Notes: a model not told the origin generated them from the sequence alone. A stretch of 64,000 nucleotides of DNA from CANMIH01 sp049116335 (GCA_049116335.1 JAGDYZ010000012.1:431505-495504); one strand, 5' to 3'. Numbered from the stretch's first letter, positions 7,836 through 17,637 are shown. A program made the numbers and translations.

Positions 7836-8779
7836 ACCCCACTCAAAAGGGACAGGTTCCCGCGATCGGTCACACTCCGTGTTGGGAACTCATGCCGATC
7901 CAGCTGGCCACTGATGTTGTGGAAGACATCCAGCAGGAAATAGGAATCGTCAAAATACCAGACATGTCCGGCATTGAGGCCATCCTGATGGGGCTGAGAT
8001 TTATACCGTAACCCGCAATACACATTCGCCGCTTTTGTATGAAATGGTTTAGTCAGCCCCACTCGACCAGCACGGGGAGCAACCCCAACGCGTTTTACCG
8101 CCGAAATAGACAGCGTATCGTCATGCGGGTTGTAATAATTCGTCAGTCGGGCGCAGTGCCTGTAGAGCGACGAAGACTTGGGATTGTCAGGCTCAAGCGA
8201 GCCAACCGAGATGTCCCCCCCCATCAACATCACCTGCCCAACAGACCAATTTCGCCCGGCAATGCGCGCGCGGTCATCTGCATCGTCGAAGGCCTCTCGG
8301 ACCACATAACTGCCCATGGAATGGGCGAGAATATGTAGATCAACCCGGCAGTCCGGCTCTTGCAGGGTGGCAAAAGCCGCGATCCCGTCGCTCACCAACC
8401 GAAATGCCGTAAGCTTGGCATCGGTCCGATCTTCTAAGTAATTCAACGCAGAATCAGCACTTGGCCAGTCAAAGCTGATCACCGCCCCTTGGTACCCATG
8501 CGCCTCTAACCCGGCTTTGATTTTGCGGTGGCGCTCCAGCACCGTTTCGGGTGAATTGTTGAACCCATGGACATAAAACAGGATGTCACCCGAGGTCAGA
8601 GGGTTTGGGGTGCCCCCTTTGGCCTCTTCCATCACATCCTTCACCCATTCGGATTTTTTGATCTTATGACTGGGCTTAGGCTCAGTGTCGCTGTCCGGAA
8701 TCCGCAAAAACTGACAGGCGGCAGGTTCATTTCCAAACCCATCCCCGCGTTTGCCGCGCGCGCAGAAAATATAATCCAT
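7832..8779 (-). CDS. alpha/beta hydrolase (DUF900-type)
   Basis: A 315-residue alpha/beta-fold hydrolase. The oxyanion region is ILFYVHGFNNSPETVLERH and the nucleophile elbow is ILAHSMGSYVVREAF (Ser in HSMGS). A family-typical Asp and a distal His (GLNAGHVWYFDDSYF) can complete the triad. This matches the DUF900 group of esterase-like proteins; the substrate is unknown. ATG 8779 is preferred to a TTG ten codons upstream. Its stop TAA shares the TTAA tetranucleotide with the convergent yidD stop. Confidence 0.8.
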   Translation of the reverse strand: MDYIFCARGKRGDGFGNEPAACQFLRIPDSDTEPKPSHKIKKSEWVKDVMEEAKGGTPNPLTSGDILFYVHGFNNSPETVLERHRKIKAGLEAHGYQGAVISFDWPSADSALNYLEDRTDAKLTAFRLVSDGIAAFATLQEPDCRVDLHILAHSMGSYVVREAFDDADDRARIAGRNWSVGQVMLMGGDISVGSLEPDNPKSSSLYRHCARLTNYYNPHDDTLSISAVKRVGVAPRAGRVGLTKPFHTKAANVYCGLRYKSQPHQDGLNAGHVWYFDDSYFLLDVFHNISGQLDRHEFPTRSVTDRGNLSLLSGV

Positions 8780-8881
8780 CTCAATCACCACACAAAAAAA
8801 GATCCACAAAGCCTAAGGCAATCACGGGGTGAAACAAAGGTATGGCTTGCCTGACTGTCCATCGCGGCCTAAACGACCGCC

Positions 8882-9727
8882 ATGTTAGATACGGCAGACG
8901 ACATCCACCCGCTCTTTCACGGTGCTCCCAAAAGTACCGAGTTCAAAAAGCTGCGCAAACGCATCGTGCAACAGGTCCGCGAGGCGGTCGACCAATATGG
9001 TATGATCGAAGACGGGGCCAAGTGGCTGGTCTGCTTGTCTGGCGGCAAAGACAGCTACACCCTGCTGGCGGTTCTGCACGAATTGAAATGGCGCGGGTTG
9101 TTGCCCGTTGAAATTCTGGCCTGCAATCTGGATCAGGGCCAGCCAGGGTTTCCGGCGACGGTTCTCCCCGAATTTCTGGACAAGATGGGCGTTCCCAACC
9201 GCATCGAATACCAGGACACTTATTCGATTGTGATGGACAAGGTCCCCGAAGGCCGCACCTTTTGCGCCCTCTGTTCGCGTCTACGCCGCGGCAACCTATA
9301 TCGTGTAGCCCGTGAAGAAGGCTGTAGCGCCGTTGTTCTTGGACACCATCGGGACGATATTCTTGAAACCTTTTTCATGAACCTGTTCCACGGCAGTCGA
9401 CTTGCAACCATGCCACCGAAATTGGTCAATGAAGAAGGCGATCTCTTTGTCTATCGCCCTCTGGCCCATGTCTCCGAAGCCGATTGTGAAAAATTCGCCA
9501 AGGCGATGGAGTACCCCATCATTCCCTGTGATCTTTGCGGAAGCCAAGACGGACTTCAGCGACAGCAGGTCAAGCAACTGCTTGATGGGTGGGAGAAAAA
9601 TTCACCCGGACGTCGTAACAAGATGTTCCGCGCATTGATGAATATCCGCCCCTCTCACATGTTGGACCCCGAGCTGTTCGACTTCGCGGGGTTGATGCGC
9701 CACACAAAAGACGAAAATTCGACGTAA
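8882..9727 (+). CDS. ttcA: tRNA 2-thiocytidine(32) synthetase TtcA
   Basis: An ATP-dependent thiolase that makes 2-thiocytidine at position 32 of some tRNAs. The PP-loop is VCLSGGKDSYTLL near residue 53. Two Cys motifs, FCALCSRLRRG (about 127) and CDLCGSQDGLQRQ (about 216), hold the [4Fe-4S] cluster of this family. The length of 281 residues is usual. It stands alone, divergent from the hydrolase. Confidence 0.94.
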   Translation: MLDTADDIHPLFHGAPKSTEFKKLRKRIVQQVREAVDQYGMIEDGAKWLVCLSGGKDSYTLLAVLHELKWRGLLPVEILACNLDQGQPGFPATVLPEFLDKMGVPNRIEYQDTYSIVMDKVPEGRTFCALCSRLRRGNLYRVAREEGCSAVVLGHHRDDILETFFMNLFHGSRLATMPPKLVNEEGDLFVYRPLAHVSEADCEKFAKAMEYPIIPCDLCGSQDGLQRQQVKQLLDGWEKNSPGRRNKMFRALMNIRPSHMLDPELFDFAGLMRHTKDENST

Positions 9728-9802
9728 TCGGTCTTTGACCGTTAAGAGCCGAGTTACCGAGGCGGGATATATTTTCCTCAAGTTTAGGGAAAGGACCGTC
9801 TC

Positions 9803-11350
9803 ATGAAGGCCAGCCTTCAGTCGCGAATCAGCATGTTTCAAGCCACCGTACGCCGTGGCTTGAGTGGCCCGCAGGCGCTGGCCTTTCTTCCCGCCGTGGC
9901 GCTTGGGGCCTTTTGGCTCGGCGGCGAACCGGCATTGATCTTTGTTGCGCTAGGCCTGCCAGCCCTCTTTGTGATGAGTGGTGGCTTCAGCCAATCCTCC
10001 CCAGATCAGGACGAGGGCGGCGCTGAGGCAGATGTGATCAATTCCGCAGCGGCGCAGACCTTGGCCAATCATTTCCTTGAACAGGCGCGTTCAACCCATC
10101 TGAGCACCGCCTGTATTCTGGTTGAAATGGAAGGTCTGGATGATCTGGCACAGCGTGGCGGCGATGCCACCGCAGATACCATGCGCGACCTGACACTAAG
10201 CCGCCTTCGCAATACCTTGCGCCGCGACGATCGCGCGGTTCGAATCGGTGACGCGCGGTTTCTGATCCTATTGGCCCCTGCTGTGCGCCTTGATCTCGAA
10301 TCTTTGTTGCAACTCTCGACCCGCCTGCAATCGGCGATTGAAGAGCCTGCGTCAATCGACAGCTCGATGCGCTATCTCTCGGCCTCATTTGGATTTTGCG
10401 GCAGCACGCGGTTGAACGATGCCGCAACCGGAGAAAACCTTATCGAATCGGCGCAGGTCGCGCTAACCGAAGCTGTTAGCCATGGCCCTTCCGCGATTCG
10501 GGCTTGGTCGGAAAACATGCGCGTGGCCCATTCCGAGCAGAAATCCCTGAAAGCTGAGATCGACCGGGCCTTGGCCAATGGCCAGATCCAACCCTGGTTT
10601 CAACCGCAGGTCTGCACCTCAACTGGGCGGATCAGCGGTGCCGAAGCCCTGGCCCGTTGGATTCACCCCGAACGTGGCATTGTCCCCCCGGGTCAGTTTC
10701 TGCGTGTCCTCGAAGACGCCGGTCGCATGGATCGGTTGGGGGAAGTCATCCTTCAGCACAGCCTCACGGCTTTGCGCAGCTGGGATCAGGCAGGTCTCGA
10801 CATTCCCCGTGTGTCGGTGAACTTCTCGGACAGCGAACTACGTGATCCCCGCCTTGTGGAACGCATTCAGTGGGAGTTGGATCGATTTGGGCTGACACCT
10901 CAGCGACTTGGAATCGAAGTTCTGGAAACGGTGATTGCCGGGTCTCCGGATGGGATTGTGGCGCGCAATATCGTCGCGCTCGGCAAACTCGGCTGCCACA
11001 TTGATCTCGACGACTTTGGTACCGGACACGCTTCGATCACTGCGTTGCGCCGGTTCCGCGTCCACCGCCTGAAAATCGACCGCAGCTTTGTCACCCGCAT
11101 TGACCGTGACGAAGACCAGCACCGCATGCTGGCTGCGATTCTCGGCATGGCGGATCGCCTTGGGCTTGAAACTCTGGCTGAAGGTGTCGAAAGCGTCGGT
11201 GAACATGCGCTCTTGGGTCAGCTTGGCTGTGACCATGTTCAGGGGTTTGGCATTGCCCGCCCGATGCCCTCTGACCAATTGATCGACTGGGCGCGCGATC
11301 ACACAGTGCGTATCGCAGACGCACAAAAGCTGGGACGCAGCACCAAGTAA
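9803..11350 (+). CDS. membrane GGDEF(degenerate)-EAL cyclic-di-GMP phosphodiesterase
   Basis: The N-terminus has two hydrophobic segments (about residues 27-60). A GGDEF-like domain follows in which the active loop reads RIGDARFLIL, so cyclase activity is unlikely. The EAL domain starts near residue 250 with AEALARWIHPERG (about 279), keeps VNFSDSELRD and DDFGTGHASI, and ends with ETLAEGVES. These match an active phosphodiesterase that lowers c-di-GMP. A good ribosome binding site (AGGGAAAGGA) precedes ATG 9803. It may oppose the diguanylate cyclase at 39165. Confidence 0.9.
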   Translation: MKASLQSRISMFQATVRRGLSGPQALAFLPAVALGAFWLGGEPALIFVALGLPALFVMSGGFSQSSPDQDEGGAEADVINSAAAQTLANHFLEQARSTHLSTACILVEMEGLDDLAQRGGDATADTMRDLTLSRLRNTLRRDDRAVRIGDARFLILLAPAVRLDLESLLQLSTRLQSAIEEPASIDSSMRYLSASFGFCGSTRLNDAATGENLIESAQVALTEAVSHGPSAIRAWSENMRVAHSEQKSLKAEIDRALANGQIQPWFQPQVCTSTGRISGAEALARWIHPERGIVPPGQFLRVLEDAGRMDRLGEVILQHSLTALRSWDQAGLDIPRVSVNFSDSELRDPRLVERIQWELDRFGLTPQRLGIEVLETVIAGSPDGIVARNIVALGKLGCHIDLDDFGTGHASITALRRFRVHRLKIDRSFVTRIDRDEDQHRMLAAILGMADRLGLETLAEGVESVGEHALLGQLGCDHVQGFGIARPMPSDQLIDWARDHTVRIADAQKLGRSTK

Positions 11351-11490
11351 GCGCGCCTATGCAGGGTTTGGGTGGCCAGAAGGGGCCATCCAGCCGCCTC
11401 TTCCCACCGTTACTGGTGATTCCGCTTGACCTTTGGCCTTTGGAACGGTTGAACCCAGCGAAGACTTAATTGGGAAAGGCGGCGGTCCTC

Positions 11491-13314
11491 ATGGACAATC
11501 AGAACAAGAACCTAATTCTCGCAACAGCGCTCAGCTTTGTGGTGATCCTTGTCTGGTTCATCCTGTTTCCTCCCCCTGAGCAAGAGGCCCTCGACCCGAA
11601 CGCGCCCATCGTGGCCGAAGGCAATGCGCCTACAGCCGTGATTGGCGATGTGGCATCGGCACCAAGCGCCGCGCCCGGAGCCGCCCCAGCGGCCGTCGCC
11701 ACGGAAGAAGCCGTCGAAGCCCCCCGCGTTGCTCTGGACACCGCGCGTGTTGAAGGCTCGATCTCACTGACAGGTGGTCGCATCGATGATCTGCGCCTGA
11801 AGGATTATCACGAAACCATCGAAGAAGGATCGCCCACCGTTCAGATCCTTGATCCGGTCGGCAGCACAGCCCCCTACTACGCCCTCTATGGCTGGGCGCC
11901 AGGCACTGGTCTGGGTCTCGATAGCGTACCCGGTGCGAACACCGAATGGGCTCTTGAAGATGGCACCACGCTCACCGTTGATACGCCCGTCACCCTGCGT
12001 TGGGATAGCCCTGAAGGTCTTGTGTTCCGCCGCTTGGTTGAGATTGACGAAGACTATATGTTCACCGTCACCCAGAGCGTTGAGAACACCGGTAGCGCAG
12101 CCGTATCGCTTGCCCCCTATGGCATTCTGGCCCGTCACGGCGAACCTGTTGACCTGAAAAGCTTCTTCATCCTGCACGAGGGTGTTGTGGGCATGGCAGA
12201 TGGCACGCTGAGCGAAATCGGCTATGACGACATGCAGGACTTTAGCGTTGTGCCTAGCGAAGGCGCCCGTGCCGAGGTTACGCAAGTCGAGCAAAATGGC
12301 TGGATCGGCTTCACCGACCACTATTGGATGGCGACCCTGATCCCCGAGCCTGGCAGTGCCTATAAGCAGGTTGCGAAATACGACGAACGTCGCAATATCT
12401 ATCAGACCGAGACCGTTCTGCCGACCATGCAGCTGGCGCCCGGCCAAACTCAGGAAGTCACCACCCAGCTGTTTGCCGGTGCGAAAGAATGGGAAACCAT
12501 CCGTGCTTATCAAAACGACGGCGGCATTCAGGGGTTCCTTGATTCCATTGACTGGGGCTGGTTCTTCTTCCTGACAAAACCAATCTTTGCGGTTCTGCAC
12601 TGGTTGAACCTGTTCATTGGCAACATGGGCTGGGCGATCATTGGCCTGACCCTGCTGATCAAAGCGCTTCTCTTCCCGCTGGCCTACAAATCGTATGTGT
12701 CGATGGCGAAGATGAAAGAGCTTCAGCCTGAAATGGAGAAGATCAAAGAGAAAGCGGGCGATGACCGCGAGAAGCTCCAGAAAGAGATGATGGCGCTGTA
12801 CAAGAAGGAAAAGGTCAACCCGGCAGCGGGCTGTCTGCCGATCCTGCTGCAGATTCCAATTTTCTTCTCGCTCTACAAAGTGATCTTCGTCACCCTCGAG
12901 CTGCGTCACGCGCCTTTCTTTGGTCCGTTTAACGACCTGAGCGCGCCGGATCCCACCTCGATGATGAACCTGTTTGGTCTGTTGCCCTGGGGTGGTCCAG
13001 AAGCAGGCTCGATTCTGGCGCTGGTGCTGATTGGTATTCTGCCGCTCTTGTTGGGCATCTCGATGTTCCTGCAGCAGAAACTGAACCCCGCGCCCACCGA
13101 TCCCACACAGGCAATGATCTTTGCTTGGATGCCATGGGTCTTCATGTTCATGCTGGGTGGATTTGCCTCGGGTCTGGTGGTTTACTGGATCGCGAACAAC
13201 ACCATCACCTTTACCCAGCAGTACCTGATCATGCGCAGCCAGGGCTATAAGCCCGACATTCTGGGCAACATCACGTCCGGGTTCAAAAAGGCGGAGAAGC
13301 CGGAGAGCAAATGA
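11491..13314 (+). CDS. yidC: membrane protein insertase YidC
   Basis: An Oxa1/YidC insertase of 607 residues. It has an N-terminal membrane anchor (LILATALSFVVILVWFILF), a Pro/Ala-rich linker and a large periplasmic beta domain (about 90-355). The conserved five-helix core at the C-terminus includes NPAAGCLPILLQIPIFFSLY, with its preceding cytoplasmic helical hairpin, and GLVVYWIANNTITFTQQ. ATG 11491 (MDNQNKN) is the family-typical start; an upstream TTG seven codons earlier is ignored. It overlaps the MOSC gene by four bases. Confidence 0.97.
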   Translation: MDNQNKNLILATALSFVVILVWFILFPPPEQEALDPNAPIVAEGNAPTAVIGDVASAPSAAPGAAPAAVATEEAVEAPRVALDTARVEGSISLTGGRIDDLRLKDYHETIEEGSPTVQILDPVGSTAPYYALYGWAPGTGLGLDSVPGANTEWALEDGTTLTVDTPVTLRWDSPEGLVFRRLVEIDEDYMFTVTQSVENTGSAAVSLAPYGILARHGEPVDLKSFFILHEGVVGMADGTLSEIGYDDMQDFSVVPSEGARAEVTQVEQNGWIGFTDHYWMATLIPEPGSAYKQVAKYDERRNIYQTETVLPTMQLAPGQTQEVTTQLFAGAKEWETIRAYQNDGGIQGFLDSIDWGWFFFLTKPIFAVLHWLNLFIGNMGWAIIGLTLLIKALLFPLAYKSYVSMAKMKELQPEMEKIKEKAGDDREKLQKEMMALYKKEKVNPAAGCLPILLQIPIFFSLYKVIFVTLELRHAPFFGPFNDLSAPDPTSMMNLFGLLPWGGPEAGSILALVLIGILPLLLGISMFLQQKLNPAPTDPTQAMIFAWMPWVFMFMLGGFASGLVVYWIANNTITFTQQYLIMRSQGYKPDILGNITSGFKKAEKPESK

Positions 13315-14054
13315 CCGCAGAACTCAAAGAGATCTGGCGATTTCCCATCAAGGCCCATGGCCGGGAACAGCTAAACAAGGTGAGCCTGACCGTTGGTCAG
13401 GCTCTTCCCTTTGATAGGCATTGGGCTGTGGCCCATGAGGCCTCGAAAGCCGATGGCAGCGCCTGGGTGCCCTGCAATCAGTTCTCCCGCGCGGCCAAGG
13501 CCCCTGGACTTCAAGCCATTTCTACGCGGTTTGATGAAACCACGGGGATCATGGTTCTGTCGCATCCCGACCTGCCTGATCTGACCTTCGATCCAGATAC
13601 CGAAGGTCAGGACCTCGTGTCTTGGGCTGGCCACTTTGTGCCAGAGAACCGCCCGCAATCGGTGCGCGTGGTCAAAGCGCAGTGCCCGGGTTTTACCGAT
13701 AGCGACTTTCCTTCGGTGACAATTGGCAATATGTCGTCACACCGCGCTGTTTCACAGCGCGTAGGTCAAGAGCTGTCAATCCATCGGTGGCGCTGCAATC
13801 TGTGGCTCGATGGGCTGGCGCCCTGGGAAGAATTCGACTGGATCGACAAAGAGGTGCAGATTGGTGAGGCGGTTTTTGCCGTACGCGAACCCACCACGCG
13901 CTGTCTTGCGACCCATGCCAATCCTGATACCGGCAAACGTGACGCGGATGTGCTCGGCGCGTTGAAAAGCTGGGATCATCAGGATTTCACAATCATGACC
14001 GAGGTGGTGCGCAGCGGCGTGATCCAACCCGGTGACAGCGTAAAGGTGCTGTAA
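13311..14054 (+). CDS. MOSC domain-containing protein
   Basis: A 247-residue protein with an N-terminal MOSC-N beta barrel (ELKEIWRFPIKAHGRE) and a C-terminal MOSC domain. The conserved Cys region is REPTTRCLATHANPDTG. MOSC proteins handle molybdenum-cofactor-bound sulfur or reduce N-hydroxylated compounds; the substrate is not assignable. The ATGA overlap with yidC and the two-base gap to engB show a yidC-MOSC-engB operon, an arrangement common in Rhodobacterales. Confidence 0.9.
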   Translation: MTAELKEIWRFPIKAHGREQLNKVSLTVGQALPFDRHWAVAHEASKADGSAWVPCNQFSRAAKAPGLQAISTRFDETTGIMVLSHPDLPDLTFDPDTEGQDLVSWAGHFVPENRPQSVRVVKAQCPGFTDSDFPSVTIGNMSSHRAVSQRVGQELSIHRWRCNLWLDGLAPWEEFDWIDKEVQIGEAVFAVREPTTRCLATHANPDTGKRDADVLGALKSWDHQDFTIMTEVVRSGVIQPGDSVKVL

Positions 14055-14056
14055 CA

Positions 14057-14713
14057 ATGGAACAATTGCCCTTTCCCTTCGCGGAAGAGCCTGATGATGC
14101 GTCGCGCGAAGCCGCGCGCAAATTGCTAACCGGCCATGAGGTGGAATTCCTCAAGGGGGTTGTGGCCATGGATGGCCTGCCGCCGGATGACCGGGTCGAA
14201 GTGTGCTTTGCGGGCCGATCCAACGTCGGGAAATCGAGTTTGATCAATGCCCTGACCGGCCGCAAGGGATTGGCACGTGCCTCCAACACCCCTGGCCGCA
14301 CGCAGGAGATCAACTTTTTCACCATCGGAGTTGATCATTTTCTCGTCGACCTCCCCGGCTATGGCTTTGCCAACGCGCCGCTTGATGTCGTCGCAAAGTG
14401 GCAGAACCTGTTGAAAAACTACCTCGCAGGACGCGCCAATCTGCGGCGTGCCTTTGTGTTGATCGACTTCCGTCATGGCGTCAAAGCTGTCGATGAAGAG
14501 ATCATGAAGCTGTTGGATCGCTCGGCATTGACCTTTCAAGTGGTGTTGACGAAGGCCGACAAGGTCAAAGCCCAAGACCACGACAAGGTTCTGGCACAGG
14601 TTCGCGCGGCGCTGGCAAAGCACCCCGCAGCCTACCCCGAGATTGTGCTGACCAGCAGTGAAAAGGGAGACGGAATTCCGACCCTCCGCGCGATTATCGC
14701 CGGGTTGGAATAA
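14057..14713 (+). CDS. engB: ribosome biogenesis GTPase EngB (YihA/YsxC)
   Basis: A small essential GTPase of 50S assembly. G1 is AGRSNVGKSSLINAL, G2 is NTPGRTQEINFF, G3 is VDLPGYGFA, G4 is TKADK and a G5-like SSEKGDG is near the end. The length of 218 residues is usual. It is the last gene of the yidC unit and is followed by a hairpin terminator shared with the convergent SDR gene. Confidence 0.95.
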   Translation: MEQLPFPFAEEPDDASREAARKLLTGHEVEFLKGVVAMDGLPPDDRVEVCFAGRSNVGKSSLINALTGRKGLARASNTPGRTQEINFFTIGVDHFLVDLPGYGFANAPLDVVAKWQNLLKNYLAGRANLRRAFVLIDFRHGVKAVDEEIMKLLDRSALTFQVVLTKADKVKAQDHDKVLAQVRAALAKHPAAYPEIVLTSSEKGDGIPTLRAIIAGLE

Positions 14714-14721
14714 CACAATGC

Positions 14722-14746
14722 GGGTGATGGGATCGTCCCGTCACCC
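14722..14746. terminator. bidirectional hairpin between engB and the SDR gene
   Basis: Arms GGGTGATGGGA and TCCCGTCACCC pair over 11 bp with one wobble and a TCG loop. It lies between convergent genes. The flanking T-run is weak on both strands. Confidence 0.55.
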
Positions 14747-14768
14747 CAAACGTTTATTGGTGAAACGG

Positions 14769-15497
14769 TTAGACGTGTTGGGCCCCGTTGATTTCGATCT
14801 CGGTGCCCGAAATATAACTGCTCCCTTCTGAGCAGAGAAAATAGATTGCGTCAGCAACTTCTTCGGGTTGCCCCAAACGACGCATCGGCAGCTTTTCCAC
14901 AATCTTGTCAGTACCCGGTGAGAGAATCGATGTTTCGACTTCTCCCGGAGCAATGGCGTTGACCCGCACGCCCAATGGGCCAAAGTCATGCGCCATTTCG
15001 CGGGTCAGAGCCGCGAGGGCGGCCTTTGATGTAGCATAGGCCGCTCCTGCAAACGGATGTACCCGGCTTCCGGCAATGGACGTCACATTGACCACAGCCC
15101 CCTTGGCCTCGGCCAGTTCATCTTTGAGACCACGCGCGAGAACAACTGGGGCAAAGAAATTGACGTGGAACACCCTGCCCCAATCCATCAGATCTGTGTC
15201 CAGCGTGCTCAGGCGTTCCCCCTCCGGCCCTTTGGGTGAAATGCCTGCGTTATTGACCAGCGCATCCAACCGTCCATCTAGCTTTTCTTGAATAATACCA
15301 ATGGCATTTATGGTATCAGCGGGATCCCCAAGGTCGAGTTTGATGTGATTCTCCTCACCACCGGGCCAGGGGCAATGTGGCGAAAACTCTTGCCGGGAGC
15401 AGGTCAAAACCCGCCAGCCTTCTGCGCTGAACTTGCGCACGGTTGCATGACCAATTCCTCGGCTTGCACCGGTCAAAAGCAAAGTTCGCTGGGCCAT
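14769..15497 (-). CDS. short-chain dehydrogenase/reductase
   Basis: A 242-residue classical SDR. The cofactor site is TGASRGIGHATVRKF near the N-terminus and NNAG is in LDALVNNAGIS. The catalytic Ser is in NVTSIAGS and the Tyr/Lys pair in YATSKAAL. The C-terminal YISGTEIEINGAQHV is family-typical. ATG 15497 with GGAGAG upstream is chosen. The substrate is unknown. It is divergent from argB. Confidence 0.9.
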   Translation of the reverse strand: MAQRTLLLTGASRGIGHATVRKFSAEGWRVLTCSRQEFSPHCPWPGGEENHIKLDLGDPADTINAIGIIQEKLDGRLDALVNNAGISPKGPEGERLSTLDTDLMDWGRVFHVNFFAPVVLARGLKDELAEAKGAVVNVTSIAGSRVHPFAGAAYATSKAALAALTREMAHDFGPLGVRVNAIAPGEVETSILSPGTDKIVEKLPMRRLGQPEEVADAIYFLCSEGSSYISGTEIEINGAQHV

Positions 15498-15606
15498 GGG
15501 TCTCTCCTGTTGTTGCGCGCAAGGTAGCACCCTGACACGCAGGAGCAATGAGGTCTTGGCAGAGGCGATGTAGCCGCGTAACACAAGCGGTCAAGAGGAT
15601 ATGACC

Positions 15607-16494
15607 ATGAGAAAGCAGAACATGACCCGCGACTGGATCGCCACCGCCCGCACCCTGTCCGAAGCGCTCCCCTATCTTCAGCGATACACCGGTGCCGTGG
15701 TTGTGGTGAAGTTTGGCGGCAATGCCATGGGCGACGATGAGGCGATGGCGCAATTTGCCCGAGACATTGTCTTGATGCGCCAGGTTGGCGTGAACCCCGT
15801 TGTGGTGCACGGCGGTGGCCCGATGATCAATGAGATGCTGGGCAGGCTGAATATCGAATCATCCTTTGTCCGTGGCAAACGCGTGACAGATCAGGCGGTT
15901 GTCGAAGTCGTCGAGATGGTTCTGACGGGTCGCGTCAACAAACGCATCGTTCAGGCCATCATGGAGGAAGGCGGCCGCGCCGTGGGCCTCTCGGGCAAAG
16001 ACGACAACCTGATGGTCTGCGAACCGGACGATCCCGAGCTCGGATTTGTTGGCCGCCCCGTCGAGATGAATGCGCAGGTTCTCACAGATCTGTTTGAATC
16101 AAATATCATTCCCGTTGTAGCCCCCGTGGGCACGGGACGTGACGGCCATCAGACCTACAACGTCAACGGAGACACCGCCGCTGGGGCCATTGCAGGCGCA
16201 TTGAAAGCCGACCGCCTGTTGTTGCTGACAGACGTCGCCGGTGTCAAAGACAGCACGGGCGAAGTCGTTACAGAAATGACCCCGGAAGATGTCCAAGAGA
16301 TGATCCAGAACGGCACAATTGCCGGAGGCATGATTCCAAAAACCGAAACCGCCCTGAAAGCCATCGACGCGGGCGTGCGGGGGGTCGTGATCATTGACGG
16401 TCGGGTCTCCAATGCCTGTCTGTTGGAACTCTTTACTGAACATGGATCAGGGTCGATGATCCGCCCCTCCGATCTTCCCCCTCGGGAGAGCTGA
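15607..16494 (+). CDS. argB: acetylglutamate kinase
   Basis: It phosphorylates N-acetylglutamate in arginine synthesis. The phosphate-binding segment is VVKFGGNAMG. VHGGGPMINEML, GLSGKDDNL, NVNGDTAAGAIAGAL and GGMIPKTETAL are all family motifs, and length is full (about 295 residues). ATG 15607 gives the best spacing to AGAGGA; an ATG two codons upstream is also possible. The next gene starts inside its stop codon. Confidence 0.95.
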   Translation: MRKQNMTRDWIATARTLSEALPYLQRYTGAVVVVKFGGNAMGDDEAMAQFARDIVLMRQVGVNPVVVHGGGPMINEMLGRLNIESSFVRGKRVTDQAVVEVVEMVLTGRVNKRIVQAIMEEGGRAVGLSGKDDNLMVCEPDDPELGFVGRPVEMNAQVLTDLFESNIIPVVAPVGTGRDGHQTYNVNGDTAAGAIAGALKADRLLLLTDVAGVKDSTGEVVTEMTPEDVQEMIQNGTIAGGMIPKTETALKAIDAGVRGVVIIDGRVSNACLLELFTEHGSGSMIRPSDLPPRES

Positions 16495-17147
16495 TGAGCT
16501 GGCAGGCACTCTCTGATGCGGCAAAGGCGCAGGGGTTGGCCCTCAGAGGGGGGCTTCACCCCAGTGCCGAAGACGCCGCGCCTGAGGGGTGTCAGACACT
16601 TGTTCTATTGGGCCCGGACGAACCGCATTTCTGGGCCCATTTTACCGCATCGCCGGAATACCAAGACAACGCCACAGATCCCCTTGACCGATGGTCAAAG
16701 CGTGTGGTTGGCGCTTTGGCCCAAGACTGGCAGGGGGAGGCTATCTATCCCTCAGATGGCCCACCCTATCCGCCGTTCCTACGCTGGGCTGCAGGCTCAC
16801 AGCAGTGTTGGGCCTCGCCTGTTGGCCCCTTGGTGCATTCTGAAGCAGGGTTGTTCATCAGCTACCGTGGGGTGCTTGCCTTGCCCCAAAAGCTTGATCT
16901 TCCTGTCCCCAGCGTGTCCCCCTGTCTGACCTGTGATCGTCCCTGCGAAACAGCCTGCCCCGTCGGGGCACTGGCGCCAGACAAATTTTACGACGTGCCC
17001 ACCTGCAAAGCCCATTTGCGCAGCGAAGCGGGACAAGAGTGCCGCTCCAAGGGTTGCCTGACGCGCCGGGCCTGCCCTGTCGCCATCGATTTTCAACGAC
17101 TGCCCGAGCAGTCCGCTTTTCACACCGCCGCTTTCCTAAAGAGTTAA
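16494..17147 (+). CDS. [4Fe-4S] ferredoxin-like protein
   Basis: A 217-residue protein whose C-terminal third holds a cluster motif C-x2-C-x3-C-x3-CP (CLTCDRPCETACPV). More Cys follow in QECRSKGCLTRRACPV, which could bind a second cluster. The N-terminal 130 residues have no recognised domain. The start overlaps the argB stop by one base, so translation is coupled. It is probably an electron carrier or small reductase; the partner is unknown. Confidence 0.75.
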   Translation: MSWQALSDAAKAQGLALRGGLHPSAEDAAPEGCQTLVLLGPDEPHFWAHFTASPEYQDNATDPLDRWSKRVVGALAQDWQGEAIYPSDGPPYPPFLRWAAGSQQCWASPVGPLVHSEAGLFISYRGVLALPQKLDLPVPSVSPCLTCDRPCETACPVGALAPDKFYDVPTCKAHLRSEAGQECRSKGCLTRRACPVAIDFQRLPEQSAFHTAAFLKS

Positions 17148-17151
17148 TCCA

Positions 17152-17637
17152 ATGCTGTTGATCTTGATGCGCCACGCCAAATCAGACTGGTCTTTTGATC
17201 TAGAAGACCATGAGCGTCCGCTAAATTCGCGAGGACAACAGGCTGCGAAAGCGATGGGAGATTGGCTCAGGGCCCAAAACCTCCAGCCTGACCAAGTGTT
17301 ATGCTCCTCCGCCACCCGCACACGAGAAACGCTCGCGGGTTTGGATCTCACCGCGCCCACGCGCTTTTCGGACGTGCTGTATCACGCGGCACCCGATACT
17401 TTGTTAGAGGAACTCAAGTCCGCCACCGGGCAGACGGTGTTGATCGTGGGCCACAATCCCGGCATCGCGCTCTTTGCCAATGGCTTGCTCGCAAAACCAG
17501 TCGATCACCGCGGATTTCGCGATTATCCGACCTGCGCCACACTTGTGGCCCGCTTTGAGATCAACACGTGGCAGGAACTCACACTAGCGCAAGGTCACGC
17601 CGAAGCCTTTATGGTTCCGCGTGAACTGATGAGCTGA
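17152..17637 (+). CDS. SixA-like histidine phosphatase
   Basis: A 161-residue histidine phosphatase superfamily member. It has the catalytic LMRHAKSDW at the N-terminus, the SSATRTRET arginine region and the second His in VGHNPGIALF. The small size matches SixA, which removes phosphate from phosphohistidine proteins. It follows the ferredoxin gene by four bases, completing an argB-ferredoxin-phosphatase run. It ends three bases from the convergent binding-protein gene. Confidence 0.85.
   Translation: MLLILMRHAKSDWSFDLEDHERPLNSRGQQAAKAMGDWLRAQNLQPDQVLCSSATRTRETLAGLDLTAPTRFSDVLYHAAPDTLLEELKSATGQTVLIVGHNPGIALFANGLLAKPVDHRGFRDYPTCATLVARFEINTWQELTLAQGHAEAFMVPRELMS

Noticed and set aside
11764..12909. 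Minus-strand frame opposite yidC
   Set aside because: Antisense shadow of a conserved essential gene.
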